Of a DNA stretch of 51,565 bases, positions 47,101-51,565 are shown piece after piece. The stretch is taken from NCBI GenBank assembly GCA_947498325.1, contig CANMKE010000035.1:1-51565 (forward strand), read 5' to 3'. The translations under genes were made by a program, and so were the position numbers. Position 1 is the stretch's first letter; the number at the start of each line of letters is the position of its first letter. A model generated the notes under the pieces. It was not told the origin of the DNA. It made no database searches and saw nothing but the letters and a program-made list of their open reading frames with translations. Origin of the DNA: an uncultured Persicobacter sp. Lineage in GTDB: Bacteria; Bacteroidota; Bacteroidia; Cytophagales; Cyclobacteriaceae.

Positions 47101-47219
47101 CTTACCAATGGGGCAGTTGTTGCTTTCTGATGACTCGGCAGTTGCTGACAGCCGCTTGACAATAGCAGCGCAGCCAAGGAGATGGACGATAAAAAATACC
47201 GTAGTTGAGATCTATTCAT
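44169..47219 (-). CDS. GH92 alpha-mannosidase lipoprotein with chitobiase-C-like and F5/8C-like modules
   Basis: Calcium-dependent exo-alpha-mannosidase, probably alpha-1,2, acting on N-glycan or yeast-type mannan at the cell surface or in the periplasm. 1016 residues from the ATG at 47219, which puts the lipobox SSGC near the start. The GH92 part (about 50-770) shows NPMIGTGGHGHTFPGATTPHGMVQLSPDT and GNEDCGQMSAWYNLSAMGLYPV (Asp as general base). Then a beta-hexosaminidase C-terminal-like module (YYTLDGSEPT) and an F5/8 type C-like module (LEATIDLGAVQNV ... YKVLYADDGKNWKLAG). No SusC/SusD pair nearby, so it is not in a standard utilisation locus. Confidence 0.92.
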   Translation of the reverse strand: MNRSQLRYFLSSISLAALLLSSGCQQLPSHQKATTAPLVSQVNPMIGTGGHGHTFPGATTPHGMVQLSPDTGIEGWDWCSGYHYSDSSIMGFSHTHLSGTGGGDYGDIMLMPFTGKNLWEAGTKAQPDAGYRSRFSHEDEHAEAGFYEVKLKDHHIDVALTATARTGFHQYTFPEGAERKVILDLVHGVGDNPRALTLKINSDHQVVGLRRSQGWAQDQYVYFVLEFNQPITHFLTNDGKNIGEQKQIEGKYAKAIFEFSPSDKPLLAKVALSQVSIEGAMKNLSAENNGWDFNAVKNQSQQQWQDALARTTVKGGSEDQKTIFYTAAYHTMMHPNIAMDVDGQYRGMDKKIYTAKDYTHYTLFSLWDTFRAAHPWYALTEPSRNTDFVKSMISKYDHSGALPIWELASNETGTMIGYHAVPVIADEILKGNTAIDAEKAFEAMKAAAMKTDRGLKYVQSLGYIPYDKEPNSVSKTVEYAYDDWCIAQVAKKLGKMDDYQTFTKRALNYQNLFDASTGFIRGRNEAGVWVKDFNPMAISLLGSGEYTEGNAWHYTFFAPQDINGLIKLYGGAQKFEDKLDRMWTQEAVNDNEHAHDVTGLIGQYAHGNEPSHHVAYLYNFVDAPSKTQFWVRKIMAEQYSNQADGLSGNEDCGQMSAWYNLSAMGLYPVNPASGRFIIGSPVFEEANIKLENGKSFTVVAKHNSAKNVYIQSAKLNGKPYRKSYIDYATITAGGTLTFEMGNQAADWFNEAPKSDIVHDYEGTLTRSNTLFMPHTRSDQRIFASELKVELNSFVDGATIYYTLDGSEPTIHSKKYQLPIHLTATTVLKAKCVKDQWADSPVMTAHFSKAFYHEKDRQFPRLTLKNPPTSKTYNPGHWALLDGTYASDNLRDGKWSGFSGHQLEATIDLGAVQNVGKVNTNFLLNTSSWVFLPKSYKVLYADDGKNWKLAGTQSLPVPSAHQPIGKHLFSINVEQQTRYIRVIAETAGKLPEWHPGFGNESWLFADEIVIESQGLMK

Positions 47220-47408
47220 CTTGGATAAAAAATTTAAAGGATCAGTCATGAAGATAGTGTTGAGCTAATTTTTTGTGAGTAGATTTGATCAACATTTGGG
47301 TTACATTTTCAAATTCGATACAAAAAAGTCTAAAAATATCGGCTTAGTTGTATTATTGCCCTACAAAGTACAAAAATAGTTTTATATCATCCTTTAACGT
47401 CTTCAGGA

Positions 47409-47762
47409 ATGTCGTCAGAAAATGGTCAATTATCATTACCCCAATTTATGGTTGTAGAGGAGCCTCGTCAGGAGGAATTGGGAACGTTCATTCTTTGTAC
47501 ACAAAAGCCAAAGCTGTTGGCACGTGCCTATGAACTCGCCCCGACCGCAAAAGGGCTGGAAAGTCTGGAAGCGCTGAAAGCCCACTTTAATGTTGGGGGA
47601 AGTTTTGTGACCACAAAGCAGTTGGTGTTTGTTGGTGCAGTAGAAATGTACGATAAGCTCAAGGGCACCGAAGGGCATGAGTCGCTGATTAACGAGACCA
47701 TGCAAGCCATGGCCAAATGGTATACTGATTTGCTGGAATGGGAAGATGAGCAAGTGGAGTAG
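47409..47762 (+). CDS. Hypothetical protein, 117 residues
   Basis: No signal peptide or membrane helix. Middle contains ELAPTAKGLESLEALKAHFN, end is acidic (LLEWEDEQVE). No family recognised. Upstream TATTATTG (near 47351) is a 7/8 match to the -7 element. About 100 bases before the MATE gene, so co-transcription is possible but unproven. Confidence 0.65.
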   Translation: MSSENGQLSLPQFMVVEEPRQEELGTFILCTQKPKLLARAYELAPTAKGLESLEALKAHFNVGGSFVTTKQLVFVGAVEMYDKLKGTEGHESLINETMQAMAKWYTDLLEWEDEQVE

Positions 47763-47860
47763 CCGTGGTGCAAAAGATATATTTGTGGATGTGTAGTGCT
47801 TATTCAGCGGGTTTTACGATCTTTGCGCCCTTATTTTATATGAACACTTTTTTATAAGTA

Positions 47861-49195
47861 ATGCTGCAAAAATATTATCCATATTATAGAAGACTGATGA
47901 CTTTGGCGCTGCCGCTGGTAATGACCCAGGCGGGGCAGGTGGTGGTGTCGTTGGTGGATAACGCCATGGTTGGCCGTGTTGGAACGCAGGAGTTGGCCTC
48001 GGCCTCCTTTGCCAACAGTGTGTTTACCATTATTCTGGTATTTGGGATGGGAATCTCCTTTGCCATTACCCCCATGATTGGTCATGCCATTGGGGCGAGT
48101 GATCGGTCTGCCATCAGTCGAATCATAAAAAATTCCTGGGTGCTGGGCACGGCGTCCGCACTTTTCCTGGCGATGCTATGCTATTTGGGGAGTTTACTGA
48201 TGCCATTTTTGGGGCAGCCGGAAAAAGTGGTGGAACTCGCCATTCCTTATTTCCGGATATTAGCTGTTTCCTTGATCCCGTTCATGGGCTTCATGGTGCT
48301 GAAGCAAATCGGTGAAGGGCTTGGTAATACGATGATGGCCATGATTGCGACCGTTGCCAGTAACTTGCTGAATATTCTGTTGAACTGGGTATTGATCTTT
48401 GGGCATTGGGGTGCGCCAGCGCTTGGTTTGAATGGTGCGGGTATAGCGACACTGATCGCTCGGATACTGATGCCTTTTCTCCTTTATTATGGATTGAAAA
48501 ATATTAAAGCCTACCGCGGGTATTTCGTCAAAACCCCTGAGGTGCATGTGGCCTGGCATGAGATCAAGAAATTACTGACCATCGGCCTGCCGATAGCTTT
48601 TCAGCTGGTACTTGAAGTGTCTATTTTTGCCATCGGTGCAGTGATGATGGGTTGGATCGGTGATGTGCCGCTGGCAGCGCATCAGGTAGCGCTTGGTTTG
48701 GGGAGTATGACCTTCATGATTTCCAACGGTGTGGCACAGGCTACCACAATTCGGGTGAGCTATCAGATTGGTGAAAAAAATGATTACGGATTAAGAATGG
48801 CTTCTTTCTCTGCGATGCATTTGGTATTGTTTTTTATGGGACTGAGTTGTATTGGTTTTTATGTACTGAGATATCAGTTGCCATTGATCTTTACCCCTGA
48901 TGTGGCTGTGGTAAATCAGGCTGCAATTTTGCTGATCGTTGCTGCAATATTTCAGCTCTTCGATGGGCTTCAGGTGGTTTGCCTGGGCATTTTGAGGGGT
49001 ATGGCTGATGTGAAAGTGCCTATGTTGATTGCCGCTGTTTGTTACCTGATCATCGGGATTCCCGTGAGTTACATTTGTGCATTTACTTTTGGGATGGGGC
49101 CCGTAGGTATTTGGGTTGGCTTTGTAGTGGGTTTAGCCTTGGCAGGAATTGCTTTCTTTGTTCGAATATGGAAGCTTTTATACGGAGATAAATAA
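47861..49195 (+). CDS. MATE-family multidrug/sodium antiporter
   Basis: 444-residue inner-membrane exporter with about twelve helices in two six-helix halves. Family marks: LALPLVMTQAGQVVVSLVDNAMVGRVGTQELASASFANSV at the start and a second-half repeat around GLPIAFQLVLEVSIFAIGAVMMGWIGDVPLAAHQVALG. Uses an ion gradient to export cationic drugs or metabolites. ATG at 47861, AT-rich upstream. Confidence 0.94.
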   Translation: MLQKYYPYYRRLMTLALPLVMTQAGQVVVSLVDNAMVGRVGTQELASASFANSVFTIILVFGMGISFAITPMIGHAIGASDRSAISRIIKNSWVLGTASALFLAMLCYLGSLLMPFLGQPEKVVELAIPYFRILAVSLIPFMGFMVLKQIGEGLGNTMMAMIATVASNLLNILLNWVLIFGHWGAPALGLNGAGIATLIARILMPFLLYYGLKNIKAYRGYFVKTPEVHVAWHEIKKLLTIGLPIAFQLVLEVSIFAIGAVMMGWIGDVPLAAHQVALGLGSMTFMISNGVAQATTIRVSYQIGEKNDYGLRMASFSAMHLVLFFMGLSCIGFYVLRYQLPLIFTPDVAVVNQAAILLIVAAIFQLFDGLQVVCLGILRGMADVKVPMLIAAVCYLIIGIPVSYICAFTFGMGPVGIWVGFVVGLALAGIAFFVRIWKLLYGDK

Positions 49196-49443
49196 TACAA
49201 TTCTCATATTCGATTAGATGCAATTCATGTAAATGAATTAAAACATGATAAAAGTCATATGTAAATATAGCTATTGTCGCTCATGTAATTTTTAGATATA
49301 AAAATATATAAAAAACCCTCATTATTTGGTGTGAAAAGGCGGTATTTAGGATTTTTTTCACTAATTTTTGAATACAGTATCTGTCTATTCTTACAATGTG
49401 AGAGTGGAAAAATTATTTTTCAACAAGTCAGTTTTTTTTAATT

Positions 49444-49677
49444 ATGTCATTGATAGCACCAACCAATAACGAGACTCAAGTTTTGAGTCAGACAAGAAAT
49501 AGCAAGATAAAAGCTGGAGATGAGGTGATCTTGACTTCAGGTACGGTTATTACTGTTGATCATATCCGAAAAAGCGAATCTAAAGAGTTCGTTTGCTGGG
49601 TTACTGAAGACGGTTCTTTAAGAGCCGAAGAGTCTAAATATTGCCAAATATCAAAAAATAAAGCAATGTTCATCTAA
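49444..49677 (+). CDS. Small hypothetical protein, 77 residues, possible SH3-like fold
   Basis: Central part IKAGDEVILTSGTVITVDHI ... FVCWVTEDGSLRAEES resembles the small YodC/DUF2158 pattern (GDxVxLxSG ... TV ... CxW), but similarity is weak and I do not assign it. Preceded by a 248-base AT-rich gap and followed by a strong terminator, so it is a single-gene unit. Confidence 0.6.
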   Translation: MSLIAPTNNETQVLSQTRNSKIKAGDEVILTSGTVITVDHIRKSESKEFVCWVTEDGSLRAEESKYCQISKNKAMFI

Positions 49678-49696
49678 TCGTTGAAGATTGTGCCAT

Positions 49697-49729
49697 AAAG
49701 AGCTGCTGGGTTTTGCCTGGCAGCTCTTT
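49697..49729. terminator. Terminator between the 77-residue gene and Nramp, usable both ways
   Basis: Perfect 10-base stem AAAGAGCTGC/GCAGCTCTTT (49697-49706 with 49720-49729) between two convergent stop codons. Confidence 0.8.
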
Positions 49730-49735
49730 GTGGTT

Positions 49736-51145
49736 TTAGGCCTTTTGCCTGATACGCAATAGTGGGTGAACAATAAGGTAAAGTAGTAAAACCCCCGCCG
49801 AGGCTGCTACGCCTATGGCGAAAAACTCGGTCAGTATAGCAGGATGCATTTGATTAATCCACTTGATCAGTTCCGCAATTACGAGTTTAATATTGAGGGC
49901 AATGATGATCGCTGCGATGAACCATGCACCTATCTTTAACCATGGACCAATGACAAATTCCCCCATCTTGTATTTGTCGGAAACGAAATGAATCAGTGGA
50001 ATAATGGCAAAACCCAACTGCAAACTCAGCACCACCTGACTCAAAATCAGTAATTTCCCTGTACTGTTTTCACCAAAATACACAATACAGCCAAAGGCAG
50101 GTACAATGGCGAGCGCTCTGGTGATCAGGCGTCGAATCCATGGCTTCATTTTTACATGCAGATGACCCTCCATAATGATCTGCCCAGCGATAGTTCCTGT
50201 AATTGTTGAGCTTTGTCCTGCGGCAATCAGGGCAACAGCAAAAAGGACACTTGCCCATTTGGTGCCGAGCAATGGGCTGAGTAATTGATAAGCGTCCTGA
50301 ATTTCTGTCACCTGAAAATATCCACGACTGTGGAAGGCGGCAGCGGCAAGGATCAGCAAAGCGGCATTGACAAAGAAGGCGAGGTTCAATGCGATGGCTG
50401 AATCTATAAAGTTGAACTTCAGGGCTTGTCGAATGCTTTTTGGTGTACTTTCTATTTGTCGGGTTTGCACCAGTGAGGAGTGCAGATATAAGTTGTGCGG
50501 CATTACGGTGGCGCCAATGATGCCTATGGCAATGTACAGCGCATCGGTATCTACAATTTTAGGGATGAAGCCTCTTGACAATGCCCCGATTTGAGGGTGA
50601 GAGAAGATCATCTCAAGAATAAATGCTCCTCCGATGATAGCAATCAGGCCAATGATGAATGCCTCCATTTTTTTGATGCCCCTGTTCATTAGAAATAGCA
50701 ACAGGAAGGTGTCAAAAATGGTCAGACAAACCCCATAAAGCATCGGAATGCCAAACAACAGGTGCAGGCCAATGGCCATACCAATCACTTCGGCAAGGTC
50801 GCAGGCTGCAATGGCGATTTCAGCAAATATATACAGTATAGTATTCACAAACGGTGGGTAGCTTTCTCGGGAAGCCTGAGCAAGATCTCGCTGTTTCACA
50901 ACGCCGAGGCGGGCACTGAGCATCTGCAGCAGCAGGGCCATCAGGTTTGACATCAGTAAAACCCATAGCAGCTGATACCCAAAGTGGCTGCCACCTTCAA
51001 GGTCGGTGGCCCAATTGCCAGGATCCATATAGCCGACACTGATTACAAAAGCGGGCCCCATAAAACTGAGGAGTTTTCTGAAGGTATTTTTTTTGTTGTC
51101 GGTGACGACACTGCTGTGTACTTCTTGTAATGATTGCTGAGCCAT
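49736..51145 (-). CDS. mntH: Nramp-family divalent metal transporter
   Basis: Proton-coupled import of Mn(II) or Fe(II) through the inner membrane. 469 residues from the ATG at 51145; the longer frame back to 51175 would need TTG. Eleven or so helices. Metal-site motifs: DPGN (41-44) in helix 1 and MPH (215-217) in helix 6, both intact, which supports true Nramp transport rather than the variant families that change these residues. No Mn riboswitch-like structure or Fur/MntR box was recognised upstream. Symbol by family only. Confidence 0.92.
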   Translation of the reverse strand: MAQQSLQEVHSSVVTDNKKNTFRKLLSFMGPAFVISVGYMDPGNWATDLEGGSHFGYQLLWVLLMSNLMALLLQMLSARLGVVKQRDLAQASRESYPPFVNTILYIFAEIAIAACDLAEVIGMAIGLHLLFGIPMLYGVCLTIFDTFLLLFLMNRGIKKMEAFIIGLIAIIGGAFILEMIFSHPQIGALSRGFIPKIVDTDALYIAIGIIGATVMPHNLYLHSSLVQTRQIESTPKSIRQALKFNFIDSAIALNLAFFVNAALLILAAAAFHSRGYFQVTEIQDAYQLLSPLLGTKWASVLFAVALIAAGQSSTITGTIAGQIIMEGHLHVKMKPWIRRLITRALAIVPAFGCIVYFGENSTGKLLILSQVVLSLQLGFAIIPLIHFVSDKYKMGEFVIGPWLKIGAWFIAAIIIALNIKLVIAELIKWINQMHPAILTEFFAIGVAASAGVLLLYLIVHPLLRIRQKA

Positions 51146-51341
51146 ATGCTTGAGGTTGTTAGTATTTGGGAGCAATATAAAGGTTTGAAGGTGATGATTA
51201 TCAGCGATTAATAGAATGCGAAATGAAATAAATGTTAATCCCTTTCATTAATTAGCTTACTCAATAAAAAATATTTACCACATAGTAAAATAAATTTAGA
51301 TAGGACTAAAAATAATTCCAATACAGTGTTTACAGCGCTCG

Positions 51342-51555
51342 AAACAACTTCCTGTCGCTTTGTATTCGCCTTCTCCAATTCTACATTTAGTGGACACACA
51401 AGACTCACAGCATTGAAAAAGTGGTTTGAATCCACACGACTCCCTGTCGCGAGACTCCGTCTTGTGACCACCTATTGGGATGATTATTATCACGAGAGAG
51501 ACTCTCGCGATAGTTTAAGGGTGAGTAAACAATTTCCTATTGCATTGTATTCCCA
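51342..51555. repeat. Two imperfect direct repeats, 29 bases each
   Basis: 51342-51370 and 51527-51555 agree at 23 of 29 positions (both contain AAACAA and TTGTATTC). On the minus strand both translate to similar peptides (EYKATGSCF and EYNAIGNCL), though the second frame is not open across the whole span. A further TTACAGC at the window edge repeats the sequence just before the first copy, so the series may continue outside. Confidence 0.55.
51447..51510. repeat. Inverted repeat, 21-base arms
   Basis: 51447-51467 and 51490-51510 are reverse complements at 17 of 21 positions around a 22-base spacer. The right arm itself contains a small stem (CGAGAG/CTCTCG). No T-run follows. Nature unknown. 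Confidence 0.55.
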
Positions 51556-51565
51556 TGCTTACAGC

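Larger units (their letters stand above)
51146..51565. other. Right-edge intergenic region with repeats
   Basis: No gene assigned. Left half is AT-rich promoter DNA for the Nramp gene. From 51330 on the composition changes and repeats begin (see the two repeat entries). A minus-strand frame through 51493-51296 is Cys-rich (CCESCVSTKC ... CFERCKHC), but its start is not convincing, so I leave it uncalled. Confidence 0.45.

Noticed and set aside
51235-51493. Cys-rich minus-strand frames near the right end
   Set aside because: Two overlapping frames, neither with a convincing start or family; left as part of the repeat finding.
1-51565. CRISPR array, rRNA, IS element or prophage
   Set aside because: No regularly spaced repeat series, transposase, integrase or rRNA-like sequence was seen on either strand.

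Overview
The window looks like chromosomal DNA from a free-living, probably marine member of the Bacteroidota, most likely order Cytophagales. This is an inference from gene content: many short-lipobox lipoproteins, a GH92 mannosidase with a C-terminal F5/8C-like module, a CE7 esterase, a three-gene ABC/HlyD/TolC exporter of Bacteroidota type, an AAA-ATPase/PD-(D/E)XK fusion gene, DUF819 and DUF445 proteins, weak Shine-Dalgarno sequences and AT-rich spacers. No rRNA, tRNA, CRISPR array, transposase or prophage block was found.

Layout. 0.4-7.9 kb: secreted CE7 esterase (minus), secreted C1 peptidase of the bleomycin-hydrolase group, a small exported protein, an orphan phage-type SNF2 helicase, then a lipoprotein and a DUF819 membrane protein on the minus strand. 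8.4-16.4 kb: the main biosynthetic locus, a 2407-residue iterative-type megasynthase (KS-AT-DH-psiKR-ER-KR-ACP-TE, the order of animal fatty acid synthase) followed by its own phosphopantetheinyl transferase. 16.4-24 kb: di-haem peroxidase with a long N-terminal domain, PhoX-like lipoprotein with a collagen-like stalk, AAA/PD-(D/E)XK protein, a decayed ORF, an S1/P1 nuclease that must use a TTG start, and an unknown protein. 24.8-30 kb: PEP carboxylase, a 46-residue candidate small gene with its own terminator, a lipid A-type acyltransferase and a spondin-domain lipoprotein. 30-35 kb: exporter operon of ABC protein, HlyD-type adaptor and TolC-type channel; the ABC protein has lost nearly every ATPase motif. 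35-42 kb: DUF445, a 70-residue protein, an orphan histidine kinase, a MarR regulator divergent from a C69 dipeptidase across a perfect palindrome, and a DUF4377/META lipoprotein. 42-51.5 kb: sulfotransferase, YtfJ-like protein and 48-residue membrane peptide in a row, GH92 mannosidase, MATE exporter, two small unknown proteins and an Nramp metal transporter. The last 220 bases hold direct and inverted repeats.

How the genes work together. Most are single-gene units bounded by clear hairpin terminators. The convincing units are megasynthase plus PPTase (apo-ACP activation), the exporter operon, the sulfotransferase/YtfJ/small-protein row, and the MarR-C69 divergent pair. The observations most worth following are the ATPase-dead-looking ABC exporter, the FAS-like megasynthase, the sub-60-residue genes and the right-end repeats.
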